Source: Candidatus Melainabacteria bacterium (GTDB taxonomy: Bacteria > Cyanobacteriota > Vampirovibrionia > Obscuribacterales > Obscuribacteraceae). Taken from it: a DNA stretch of 64,000 bases. Shown in pieces: positions 17,250 to 25,216 of this stretch. The stretch covers positions 434,001 to 498,000 of the forward strand of contig JADJWK010000001.1 in the NCBI GenBank assembly GCA_016716405.1, given 5' to 3'. A program made the translations under genes and the position numbers. Numbering within the stretch: the stretch's first letter is position 1; the number at the start of each line of letters is the position of its first letter. Under the pieces are notes generated by a model. That model saw only the letters and a list, made by a program, of their open reading frames with translations, ran no database searches and was not told the DNA's origin.

Positions 17250-17580
17250 GAAGCAATGCAGACCGTCGCGTTCGCGAAAGCGAATGAGGAAAGTCCGGGC
17301 ACCACAGGGCTGGTTGCTGGGTAACGCCCAGTGCGCGTGAGCGTGAGGATAGTGCCACAGAAATGAAGACCGCCGGATTTCCGGTAAGGGTGCAACGGTG
17401 CGGTAAGAGCGTCACCAGCAAGGTCGAGAGGCCTTGGCTAGGTAAACCCCGCTGAAGGTGCAAGGCTAAGGTATAGCTCGAGGCAATGGCTGCCCGTCAT
17501 CTCGAGTTGCCGACGCTGCTAGAGGGTCCGGGCAACCGGGCTCCCAGATAGATGACGGTCTATAACAGAACCCGGCTTAT
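17250..17580 (+). ncRNA. rnpB: RNase P RNA (bacterial class A)
   Basis: The conserved core is unmistakable: GAGGAAAGTCCGGGC near the 5' end (17287 on), GGTAAGGGTGCAACGGTG and GGTAAACCCC in the middle, and the 3' strand of P1/P2 ending CAGAACCCGGCTTA at 17579. Length about 325-330 nt is normal for type A. The RNA is the catalytic part of RNase P, trimming tRNA 5' leaders. Its last bases overlap the stop codon of convergent trmD, so the two 3' ends share sequence. No separate terminator follows. Confidence 0.95.
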
Positions 17581-18311
17581 GCGTTGCTTCCCTCTTTCAA
17601 GGACCTGATGAAGAGCCTGTCCTCCTCACTGAGATCGGCTCGCTCGATCAGGTCGGGCCGGCGCTCCAGAGTGCGCTTGAGCGCCTCCTGCCGGCGCCAG
17701 CGAGCCACAGCCTTGTGATCGCCGGAGCGGACGATCTCGGGCACCACCATTCCACGAAACTCGGCAGGCTTGGTGTACTGCGGACCCTCGAGCAACCCGT
17801 CGGTGAAGGACTCTTCGACGATAGAGGCGCTCTTGCCCACCACTCCGGGCACCAGGCGTGCCACAGCATCGATCACCACCATCGCGGCAAGCTCCCCTCC
17901 GGTGAGGACATAGTCCCCGATGGACAGCTCCATGGTCGCCAGGGCCCGGATACGCTCATCGAAACCTTCATAGTGCCCGCAGAGAATAGTTATCTGCTGG
18001 CTTTCCGACAGATCCACCGCCAGCTCCTGCTCGAATGGTCGTCCCTGCGGTGACATCAATAGAACCGGCGATCCTTCGGGCCGAACGATAGACTCGAATG
18101 ACGCATAAAAAGGCTCGGGCTTGAGGACCATTCCGGCCCCGCCACCATATGGAGTGTCATCGACCTTTCTGTACTTGTCGCTGCAAAAGCCTCTGGGATT
18201 GACCGTATTGACCAGAATTCTGCCGGCCCTGGCACCCCGGCCAACGATGCTGGTGGAGCAATAGGACTCGATGAGCTCCGGAAAGAGAGTAATGATGTCG
18301 AAGGTTAGCAT
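17577..18311 (-). CDS. trmD: tRNA (guanine-37-N1)-methyltransferase TrmD
   Basis: 244 residues. FDIITLFPELIESY at the N-terminus, VNPRGFCSDKYRKVDDTPYGGGAGM, LCGHYEGFDER and SIGDYVLTGGELAAM (the trefoil-knot SAM site) are all canonical. It methylates G37 of tRNAs to prevent frameshifting. ATG 18311 is taken; a GTG two codons upstream is equally possible and neither has a good ribosome site. Usually found with rimM/rpsP/rplS, it stands alone here, which is unusual, and its 3' end overlaps rnpB. Confidence 0.93.
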   Translation of the reverse strand: MLTFDIITLFPELIESYCSTSIVGRGARAGRILVNTVNPRGFCSDKYRKVDDTPYGGGAGMVLKPEPFYASFESIVRPEGSPVLLMSPQGRPFEQELAVDLSESQQITILCGHYEGFDERIRALATMELSIGDYVLTGGELAAMVVIDAVARLVPGVVGKSASIVEESFTDGLLEGPQYTKPAEFRGMVVPEIVRSGDHKAVARWRRQEALKRTLERRPDLIERADLSEEDRLFIRSLKEGSNA

Positions 18312-18469
18312 GATCACAGGAGTTTAGCCGAGGCGGGGCTCCACCTGCAACGACTGAGCCCCCGAATCTCATCCAAGTCTTAATATGAAAACGCCAGCCG
18401 GCGCGATTAGGAGCCCGCAGTTAGGGGAATTCTGATCAGTAGGCGGCATTCAGAATCTGACCGGATTCG

Positions 18470-19195
18470 ATGTCCCGTTATGGAGAGTCGGCGTTGGAAT
18501 CCAACTGGGAAAAACTGAAGCTCGAGGCCAACCATGCTGTCGGCCGTGGTGATTTCGCAGCCGCCGCCGACCTCTGGGTGCAGGCCCTGGAAGCCCTGGA
18601 TTCGGTTTCGGACGAGGACGCCAGGGTAGCCCTCACTCTCGACCGTCTCGCCGACTGTCTCTGCAAGCAGAACCGCAAAGCCCAGGCAGTTCCGGTGCTC
18701 GAGTACTGTGTCGACCTCAAGGAGCGAGTACTCGGCGGCGACCATATCGAACTGGCCAACACTCTCAACAACCTCGCCGAAGTCTTCTATTCCATGGGGA
18801 TGTTCCAGAAAGCCCAGCCCCTCTCGGAGCGGATCATGTCCATCTACGAGCAGGTCTTCGGAAGCGAGCATCTCGGTCTGGCCATGATCGCCACATTCCT
18901 GGCACTGATCTATCACGGGCAGAAGGACTACCAGAAAGCCGAGCCCCTCTACAAGCGAGCTCTGAGTATCAAGCAGAAGGTCCTGGGATACAACCACTCC
19001 GAGGTCGCACTCCTGATCGAGAACTACGCCGCTCTCCTCTACGAGACCAATCGCGCGGACGAAGCAGACACTATCTGCAGCAATGTCGGCACCGCTTCCG
19101 GGCTGTGGAAGTCCATAGCGGCTCAGAACAATCAGACCCTCAATCAGGGAAGCCTGCAGGGCAAGCTCAGCCAGACCAAGCCCAAGCGTCAGTAG
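18470..19195 (+). CDS. TPR protein (kinesin light chain-like repeats)
   Basis: 241 residues with about four to five tetratricopeptide repeats of the 42-residue kinesin-light-chain type (NTLNNLAEVFYSMGMFQKAQ, MIATFLALIYHGQKDYQKAE, LLIENYAALLYETNRADEA). There is no signal peptide or membrane span. The polar tail after residue 210 is low complexity. It probably acts as a protein-protein adaptor; no partner is adjacent. The start has no strong ribosome site but matches the start of coding composition. Similar repeats occur in the 35968-37248 gene. Confidence 0.75.
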   Translation: MSRYGESALESNWEKLKLEANHAVGRGDFAAAADLWVQALEALDSVSDEDARVALTLDRLADCLCKQNRKAQAVPVLEYCVDLKERVLGGDHIELANTLNNLAEVFYSMGMFQKAQPLSERIMSIYEQVFGSEHLGLAMIATFLALIYHGQKDYQKAEPLYKRALSIKQKVLGYNHSEVALLIENYAALLYETNRADEADTICSNVGTASGLWKSIAAQNNQTLNQGSLQGKLSQTKPKRQ

Positions 19196-19799
19196 CCTCC
19201 GACTCGATTATTAGAGACTCGCGAAAGCGCCGCTAGCTGTCAAGAGGCGATCCTGCGACCAACCTCCACTCGGCATGTTTCGGACATTCAGCTTTTGAAA
19301 AAGGGCTCTGCTCGCGATATTTACTGCTTGCTTCGCCAGCAAGCTTTCATTAGGTTCAAAGCATCTCTTCTTTCCTTTTCTGTAAAACGCGCCTAAAGCA
19401 AGATTCCATCGAACACTCCTGAATCGTCCAGTGCACATTGTGCATTGCGGGAGGTTCTTCGGGATTTCTGACGCCACCCGGTTGCATGCCCGGCTGGTAG
19501 CTAGCGTCCAACAGGGATGGAGAAGGGGTTGTGCAAACATGGGCAGACTGTAGAGATTCAATCGGACTGGCTTTTGATGAGTGAACAGCAACGGCAATAT
19601 CGAACACTTGGACGAACTCGAGCGTTCCGAGCGTTTTGAGCGAACCGTCGACCAAACCGCACGACTGGACAACGGAATGGTCGCCACCTTATCGCCGGCA
19701 CTCCCGAGAATTCGGGCTGCCAGCGGAGGCTGTTGCTTTACCGTCACGGCGATAGGCGCCATGACGTTTCCTCTCAAACCAACCGAAAGGAGCTACACA
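19196..19799. other. Intergenic region
   Basis: 604 nt with no frame of coding quality. GCTTGCT-tcgcc-AGCAAGC followed by TTTC at 19326-19348 resembles a weak terminator, about 130 nt after the TPR gene, leaving room for a small RNA that I cannot identify. Confidence 0.35.
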
Positions 19800-20156
19800 A
19801 TGCGTATGGATCAGTATGCCGGGCTGAATGCCTGGGCTCGTAAGTCGATCGCCAAGCGTCAAAAGGCTTTGCTTACTGGGACCGCGAGAACTCCCGATGG
19901 GCGCAAGTTTCGCGTCCGCCGGTGGATCAAGCTTCCGGTAGCGAAGATCGAAGTCATCGGAGCACTCAAGGGTGCCTGGAATCCCCACGTCGCCGACCTG
20001 CGCCGGTTCACCATGCCGGACGGGAAGGTGTACATCGAGTACGTCCAGCAGGACGTCTGGTGCGGGGGGCCCATCTGGCACACGGCGTTGAAAGACGCCC
20101 GCACGGGCAAGCCCGTCAAGCAGTCGCTCTGGACCAGGGAAGAAATGGGTATCTAG
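19800..20156 (+). CDS. Conserved-looking hypothetical protein
   Basis: 118 residues starting MRMDQYAGLNAWA, basic, with beta-strand character and aromatic patches (KFRVRRWIKLPVAKIEVIGA, YIEYVQQDVWCGGPIW). AAGGAG lies 9 nt before the ATG, which fixes the start. No signal peptide or membrane span. A strong terminator follows. I recognise no family; the tryptophan-rich C-terminus could bind a peptide or sugar, but that is a guess. Confidence 0.6.
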   Translation: MRMDQYAGLNAWARKSIAKRQKALLTGTARTPDGRKFRVRRWIKLPVAKIEVIGALKGAWNPHVADLRRFTMPDGKVYIEYVQQDVWCGGPIWHTALKDARTGKPVKQSLWTREEMGI

Positions 20157-20209
20157 CCCGGAACGACCCTGGACGCGAGGTCATCTGATTGCACAGAAGC
20201 TTGGACTGT

Positions 20210-20262
20210 CCGGGAGCCGTCTTCGCAAGGCTCCCGGCTGTCCCTGCTTCGTTTTCTTCAGA
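20210..20262 (+). terminator. Terminator of the 118-residue orphan
   Basis: CCGGGAGCC and GGCTCCCGG form a perfect 9-bp stem around a 10-nt loop; the tail is CTGTCCCTGCTTCGTTTTC. Confidence 0.75.
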
Positions 20263-20290
20263 TTTTTACTATTTGTTATCGTAATTCTTC
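20262..20290 (+). repeat. Post-terminator motif, copy 5
   Basis: TTTTTACTATTTGTTATCG followed by TAATTC, about 25 nt after the preceding stem. Confidence 0.5.
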
Positions 20291-20314
20291 AATAGAACGA
20301 AAAAGGTCATGAAA

Positions 20315-20383
20315 GCTATAAAAACGAGATTTCTAGGCGTTTCTGACTTATTTTTGGTGATTTTTTATGCTTGGTATGCATAT
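20315..20383 (+). repeat. 69-bp intergenic element, copy A
   Basis: Aligns without gaps to 31566-31634, with about 53 of 69 positions identical by hand count. Best-kept blocks are GCTATAAAA, AGGCGTTTCTG and TTTTTTATG, ending GCATAT. Neither copy has coding character. Copy A lies between the orphan terminator and the 37-bp repeat array. Confidence 0.6.
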
Positions 20384-20410
20384 GCTCAAACCGAGAAAGG
20401 GTTTCCCGGG

Positions 20411-20649
20411 TTTTTCTCTTCCCTGCAAGCCAAGATTCTTGCCCGGATTTTCTCTTCCCTGCAAGCCAAGATTCTTGCCCGGGTTTTTCTCTTCCCTGCA
20501 AGCCAAGATTCTTGCCCGGGTTTTTCTCTTCCCTGCAAGCCAAGCGTCTTGCCCGGATTTTTCTCTTCCCTGCAAGCCAAGATTCTTGCCCGGGTTTTTC
20601 TCTTCCCTGCAAGCCAAGCGTCTTGCCCGGGTTTTTCTCTTCCCTGCAA
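20411..20649. repeat. Minisatellite: 37-bp unit, seven copies
   Basis: CTCTTCCCTGCAAGCCAAG recurs at 20416, 20452, 20489, 20526, 20563, 20600 and (truncated) 20637, with spacing 37 (once 36). Unit variants differ at ATT/CGT before CTTGCCCGG. Each unit contains CCAAG-att-CTTG, a small hairpin. It has no spacers, so it is not CRISPR. It lies just downstream of ftcD. All frames stay open on both strands because 37 is not a multiple of three, which creates artificial open frames. Confidence 0.95.
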
Positions 20650-20673
20650 TCGGAAGAGAGCTCTGGAGGTCGA

Positions 20674-22377
20674 TCATGTCAAAGAAGCCTGCGGCATCAG
20701 CCTATCGAGGACCGAGCGACGGATGTGCTCAGCCCGAGTGCGGAGCTTCTCCATGATCTCGCCTGCTTCTTTCTCGGTGCTTCTCACGAACCTTTGCGCT
20801 TCCTTGTCTTCTTTGTCGAAGCCGTCGAGATTGATCAGCACATTGAAATAGGCGCCTTCTCCGCAAGCCAGAGCCATCAGGCCGGCTACCCCGGCATCAC
20901 TGAGGGAATTCGGATTGCCTTTCTCCGCCACCTGCTCGATCAGGTCCAGGCTGGCAAGGGCCTTTTTCATGACCGAGAACGGCACAAGAGTAGCCTCCTT
21001 GCTTGCTTCGATGATCGCTCTGTCTCTTGCCTTGCTCTCTTCGGCACTGCCTTTCGGAAGTCTCATGGCAGCGATGATACTGTTGAAAGCTTCGGTATCA
21101 TCGTCGACTGCTTTGAGCAGCTCCACTTTCAAACGCTGGGCTTTCTCGCCAAGCTCGTTCATAAGAGGACGCTCTCCTTCGAAGCCCTTCTTGTCGAAAG
21201 TCAGATTGGCCACCATCGCAGCAAGGGACGCACCCATGGCGCCGGCAAGAGCCGCTACGCTGCCACCGCCGGGAGCCGGCGATTCGGAGGCCAGCTCGTC
21301 GAGAAAGTCCTTGACTGTCATATCCTTGAGACCGGCACTCTCGGGCGCGACCCGGTACTCGATAATCTTGAGAGCGGGGTCGAAAGGCCCCAGCTCCGCC
21401 AGACCAAGCGACTGAACGGCCGTTTCGATCATCTCCTTTTCCGATACGGCCGTGGACCGGCCTTGTTTCTCCAGATAATGCCTGCCGGCATCGAGCATGG
21501 CACCGAGGGGCACTAGCCCGACAATCTCGCTGCCCGTCACCCGCATGCCGAGCTCGGTGGCGAGCCGCTCGCATTCGTCGAAAGCCTGGTGAAGCGAGGT
21601 CTGGCTTATGTCAACCAGGTTGATCGAGACCTGGGCACGACGGTACTCTTCCACGACCCAGCCCACGGCGCGACAAGCCTTGAGCGTCCCGGCAGCCTTT
21701 ACCGGATTGCCCACGGCATCTCTCACGAACTTTCCTTCGGCGTTCCGCTGGTTCCGTCCAGCTTCTCTGATGGTCAGAGCAATCTCATTGGCAAGCTTAC
21801 GGGACTTCGTATTGAGATTGACGTTATAGGCGATCAGGAAGGGTCTGGCACCAATAACAGTGGCACCGGCCACGGGATTGAATTTTGCCGGGCCGAAATC
21901 GGGCTTGAAAGAAGGGTCTTTCATCTTCTCCGGAAGAGCTTCGTATTCGCCTTTGCGGATATCAGCAAGACTCTTTCGCTCTTCGCATCGAGCCGCCTCG
22001 GCATAGAGATACACCGGTATTCCCAGCTCTCTGCCGACCCGCTCACCGAGCCTTTCCGCCAGCCTGGCGCAGTCTTCCATGGTGACACCGGAGACAGGCA
22101 CGAAGGGGCAGACATCGGTAGCCCCCATGCGCGGATGCTCACCTTTATGCGTGCGCATATCGATCAGGTTGGAGGCGCAGGCAATCCCCTTGAACGCGGC
22201 TTCCAGTACCGCTTCCGGCTCCCCGACCAGGGTCATGACTGTCCGGTTGGTGCTCGCTCCCGGATCGACATCGAGAAGGCTCGCTCCTTCCACTGCCCGC
22301 ATGGCATCAGCAATCGCATTGATTACTTCCTGGTTTCTACCTTCGCTGAAATTCGGCACGCATTCGACAAGGCGCAT
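20674..22377 (-). CDS. ftcD: Bifunctional glutamate formimidoyltransferase / formimidoyl-THF cyclodeaminase
   Basis: 567 residues. About 1-325 is the formimidoyltransferase (MRLVECVPNFSEGRN, DIRTHKGEHPRMGATDVCPF-like segment, NINLNT-type loop). About 370-560 is the cyclodeaminase (ESPAPGGGSVAALAGAMGASL). Both halves are full length. It moves the formimino group from formimino-glutamate to tetrahydrofolate and then releases ammonia, the last step of histidine breakdown by this route. ATG 22377 has GAGAGG 5 nt upstream. No other hut genes are nearby. The minisatellite begins 24 nt past its stop. Confidence 0.93.
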   Translation of the reverse strand: MRLVECVPNFSEGRNQEVINAIADAMRAVEGASLLDVDPGASTNRTVMTLVGEPEAVLEAAFKGIACASNLIDMRTHKGEHPRMGATDVCPFVPVSGVTMEDCARLAERLGERVGRELGIPVYLYAEAARCEERKSLADIRKGEYEALPEKMKDPSFKPDFGPAKFNPVAGATVIGARPFLIAYNVNLNTKSRKLANEIALTIREAGRNQRNAEGKFVRDAVGNPVKAAGTLKACRAVGWVVEEYRRAQVSINLVDISQTSLHQAFDECERLATELGMRVTGSEIVGLVPLGAMLDAGRHYLEKQGRSTAVSEKEMIETAVQSLGLAELGPFDPALKIIEYRVAPESAGLKDMTVKDFLDELASESPAPGGGSVAALAGAMGASLAAMVANLTFDKKGFEGERPLMNELGEKAQRLKVELLKAVDDDTEAFNSIIAAMRLPKGSAEESKARDRAIIEASKEATLVPFSVMKKALASLDLIEQVAEKGNPNSLSDAGVAGLMALACGEGAYFNVLINLDGFDKEDKEAQRFVRSTEKEAGEIMEKLRTRAEHIRRSVLDRLMPQASLT

Positions 22378-22793
22378 GGCAACCTCTCTTTTGATTGACT
22401 GTGAACCGGCATATTGTACATTTCGCCCGTCCGACAATATCGAAAGCGGCCTCGGGCAGCAGCCGGAAAAAGACCGGCTGATGAAGCCGAGTAAACAGGT
22501 TGGCAGAACTAGCGGAGCCGATTTATCTTACCGGCAGGCCGTTCTCAACCAAGCAATTGCCCCTGCTAGCCCTTCACAGGCATTCTGCTTCAAACAAATT
22601 ATCGTGAGTTTTCGGGCGCGCCTTTGTTATCAAGAGGGGTCTCTCTAACTTTTACGACCAGCAGTCGAAGCAAACCCTAGCTCCATTTTTCAATCATGAC
22701 TTTTCAATCCGGTCCCTCCCGGCTAGGGATTGACCGGTCCTCGGGGTCTGCCTCTGCTGTCTCTCTTCAACATCCGCCACGGAGCAAAAACAC
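22378..22793. other. Intergenic region between divergent ftcD and DUF502 operon
   Basis: 416 nt. A G/C-rich hairpin (CAGCCGG-aaaaaga-CCGGCTG near 22455-22480) lies in the ftcD leader direction, and TACAAT on the minus strand near 22420 could be a -10 box. No clear -35. No coding frame. Confidence 0.35.
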
Positions 22794-23477
22794 ATGCGTG
22801 GATTCTGGAAAGATGCCAGAGCGCTCATTCAAGCGTACTGGCTCAAGGGACTGATCTGGAGTATTCCGATGGTCCTGACTCTCTGGATTTTGAGCGTCGT
22901 TTTCAGTATCGCCGACCGGATCATGAGTCCGGTCACAAGGACGCTCCTCAACGCCCTCCTGCCGGACTGGCTTCTGGTCGGTCCCATCGCCGGAGGCGAA
23001 AGCCCCATCGTCAGCTTTGTTCTGCTCGCCCTCCTGCTCACAATCCTGGGCGGCTTCGTATCCTGGCGCTATGGCGAGAAACTCGTCCGTACTTTGGATT
23101 CGTGGATCAAGCGCGTCCCGGGTGTCGGGCTCATCTACCGGAGCACTCGCACCATCGCCGAATTCTTCGACGGCAGCAAGCCCAGCCCCTTCGAGCGGGT
23201 CGTCCTGGTGCCCTATCCGCACCCGGGCGTCTATACCGTCGCCTTCGTCGCCGGTCATGCCACCATCAAGGACCTGAGCGGCAAAGACACCGACTGCCTG
23301 AAAGTGGTCATCCCCAATCCGCCCACCGGCGTGCAGGGAATCGTGCTGGTTCCGGAGCATCTTGCCCGGGACACCTGCCTCACTGTCGAGCAAGGCATCC
23401 AGTTCTACGTTTCTCTGGGCATGGTTTCGCCGCCGGTGATCACCGTCGCGGAAGCCCCGGAAAAAACTTCCGAATAG
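22794..23477 (+). CDS. DUF502 family membrane protein
   Basis: 227 residues. Two membrane spans (about 17-40 and 70-92), then SWRYGEKLVRTLDSWIKRVPGVGLIYRSTRTIAEFF and the C-terminal soluble beta domain with VLVPYPHPGVYTVAFV and NPPTGVQGIVLVPE, all typical of DUF502. The family is widespread in Gram-negative bacteria and plants (COV proteins), with a role in membrane or trafficking that is not settled. First gene of a four-gene rightward operon with gaps of 31, 50 and 35 nt. Confidence 0.85.
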   Translation: MRGFWKDARALIQAYWLKGLIWSIPMVLTLWILSVVFSIADRIMSPVTRTLLNALLPDWLLVGPIAGGESPIVSFVLLALLLTILGGFVSWRYGEKLVRTLDSWIKRVPGVGLIYRSTRTIAEFFDGSKPSPFERVVLVPYPHPGVYTVAFVAGHATIKDLSGKDTDCLKVVIPNPPTGVQGIVLVPEHLARDTCLTVEQGIQFYVSLGMVSPPVITVAEAPEKTSE

Positions 23478-23508
23478 TCTCCATCGACCTTCTCAACACA
23501 GGGTCTCG

Positions 23509-24111
23509 ATGAGCACCACAAATGGCAGAGAGCAATTGCTCAGAAAGGCCGGATGGTTCGGTGCCTGGTTGCTGACGCTGGCAATAGCGTTCGGCGCCGG
23601 CACCTGGACCGGTTACGAGATGCCCAGAAGCGGCGTGGACCCCCAGGACTATATCGAGTCCGTTTTCACCCCCTATGAAGACGGGCTCCAGCATTACCTG
23701 GAATTCCTCGACCGGGCGCACAACTCGGTCAATATCGCCGCTTACTCCTTCACTCACCCCGAGATCGTCGACAAGCTCATCGAGCTCAAGATGACCCGGG
23801 GGGTGATCGTTCGCGTGCTGCTGGATCTATCCCAGAGCCATAACAAGTCGGAGAAGGCTCAGATCGAGCGTCTCCGTCAGGTCGGCATCGAAGTGGTAAT
23901 CGGCAAGTCCGAGTCGCACGGCCAGATCATGCACCACAAATACACCGTGGTGGATGAGATCTGGGTTCACAGCGGCAGCTGGAACTTCTCCAAATCGGCT
24001 AACCATCAAGCCAATGAGCTCGATTTCGTCAGGTCCAAGAAGCGCGCCGGCGTTTTCCTGGCCAACTGGCATCGCATGTACCGATTCATGAAAGCAAACG
24101 CCGGTCCCTGA
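23509..24111 (+). CDS. Membrane-anchored phospholipase D-like (PLDc_2) protein
   Basis: 200 residues. An N-terminal membrane anchor at about 13-35 precedes one PLD domain with HHKYTVVDEIWVHSGSWNFS, the HxK(x4)D motif with downstream GS and the usual Asn/Glu tail (SANHQANELDF). A single HKD motif of this size fits Nuc/Pld-type phosphodiesterases that act as dimers. It could cut nucleic acid or lipid outside the inner membrane. Part of the DUF502 operon. Confidence 0.85.
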   Translation: MSTTNGREQLLRKAGWFGAWLLTLAIAFGAGTWTGYEMPRSGVDPQDYIESVFTPYEDGLQHYLEFLDRAHNSVNIAAYSFTHPEIVDKLIELKMTRGVIVRVLLDLSQSHNKSEKAQIERLRQVGIEVVIGKSESHGQIMHHKYTVVDEIWVHSGSWNFSKSANHQANELDFVRSKKRAGVFLANWHRMYRFMKANAGP

Positions 24112-24161
24112 CCGGCGCGCGCTTTCTCCTGCAGCCCCAAACCGTATCAGGAGACAACAGG

Positions 24162-25181
24162 ATGACAAGCGACAGTCTCTGGAAAGAGATTCTCGAGTAC
24201 GGGCGCTGGGCGCCTTCTCCTCACAACATCCAGTCGTGGCGTTTCCGCATCGAAGATGACACCACTGTCACCCTCCTGTACGATCCCGACCGCCTTCTGC
24301 CAGATACCGACCCGAGCGGTCGCTTCTGCATGGTCGGCTTCGGGATCCTTCTCGAGCTTCTCTCCATCGCCGCCAGCCCACACGGGCTCAAGGTCGTCGC
24401 CAGCTACGAATGCGAGGACACCAGGCTCGACCCGAGCAAAGTCGGCCCGCAGCCCCTGGCACGCCTGCGCCTGGAGAGGCGGCAAGAATCCGAGGTCGAG
24501 ACCCTCGACAGGCAACTGATTCTGGATCGGCGCACTTCGCGCCTTCCCTATGACGACCGACCGGTGGATGAATCGGTCCTGGCAGAGCTCGCCAGCGTCG
24601 CAGCCGCCTTCGAGCACAAGCTCGAGTTTTCGAGCGATCCCGCAGAGGTCGCCTGGGTGGTCGCTCTGAACGCCAAGACGATGTTCTTCGACATGTCCGA
24701 TCCCCTGGCTCGAAACGAGGTCGGCTCCTGGATCCGCTACAGCAGGGCAGAGGCGAAGCGCAAGGCCGACGGGCTGGCCGCTTACGCGATGAACTTCCCG
24801 GGCTGCCTCATGAGCCTCTTCGTCAAGCACAACTGGCTCTTCCGCATCCCCGGGATCTACCAGTTCACCCAGGCGGTCTATGTGCGCAGCATGCGCGGCA
24901 CCCGAACAGTGGCCTGGATCTCGGGTCCCTTCGCGGTCCACGAGGACTGGGAGAACACCGGGAGGATGATGGCTCGCCTCTGGCTCACCATGACCCGGCA
25001 CGGGGTGTATCTCCACCCCTTCGGCTCGGTGATCACCAACGGCAAAGCTCACGAGCTCATGGCGGATCACTTCGCCAACCCGGACCGGGAGCACGATCTC
25101 TGGATGCTCGTCCGCCTCGGTCACAGCGACCTGCCTCCCAAGGCATGGCGTCTCACCCTCGACCAGCTTCTGGTCGACTGA
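24162..25181 (+). CDS. Nitroreductase-fold protein (Acg-like)
   Basis: 339 residues. The start EILEYGRWAPSPHNIQSWRFRI is the nitroreductase FMN-site signature. RTSRLPYDDRPVD in the middle and GVYLHPFGSVITN near the end fit the large Acg-type subfamily, in which the fold is duplicated or extended and FMN binding may be lost. An insertion around residues 180-250 is rich in aromatics. It is probably not an ordinary nitroreductase. The next gene encodes a PaaK-type adenylating protein 35 nt downstream, so the two may act on one small molecule. Confidence 0.75.
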   Translation: MTSDSLWKEILEYGRWAPSPHNIQSWRFRIEDDTTVTLLYDPDRLLPDTDPSGRFCMVGFGILLELLSIAASPHGLKVVASYECEDTRLDPSKVGPQPLARLRLERRQESEVETLDRQLILDRRTSRLPYDDRPVDESVLAELASVAAAFEHKLEFSSDPAEVAWVVALNAKTMFFDMSDPLARNEVGSWIRYSRAEAKRKADGLAAYAMNFPGCLMSLFVKHNWLFRIPGIYQFTQAVYVRSMRGTRTVAWISGPFAVHEDWENTGRMMARLWLTMTRHGVYLHPFGSVITNGKAHELMADHFANPDREHDLWMLVRLGHSDLPPKAWRLTLDQLLVD

Positions 25182-25216
25182 CTGCTTCCCGAAACCCAAC
25201 AGAAGGAAGAAACGAA

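Noticed and set aside
20411..20649. CRISPR array
   Set aside because: Units are contiguous with no unique spacers, and no cas gene lies nearby.
20371..21516. A 381-codon rightward frame through the minisatellite and ftcD
   Set aside because: Its first part is the 37-bp repeat read in shifting frames and the rest is antisense to ftcD.
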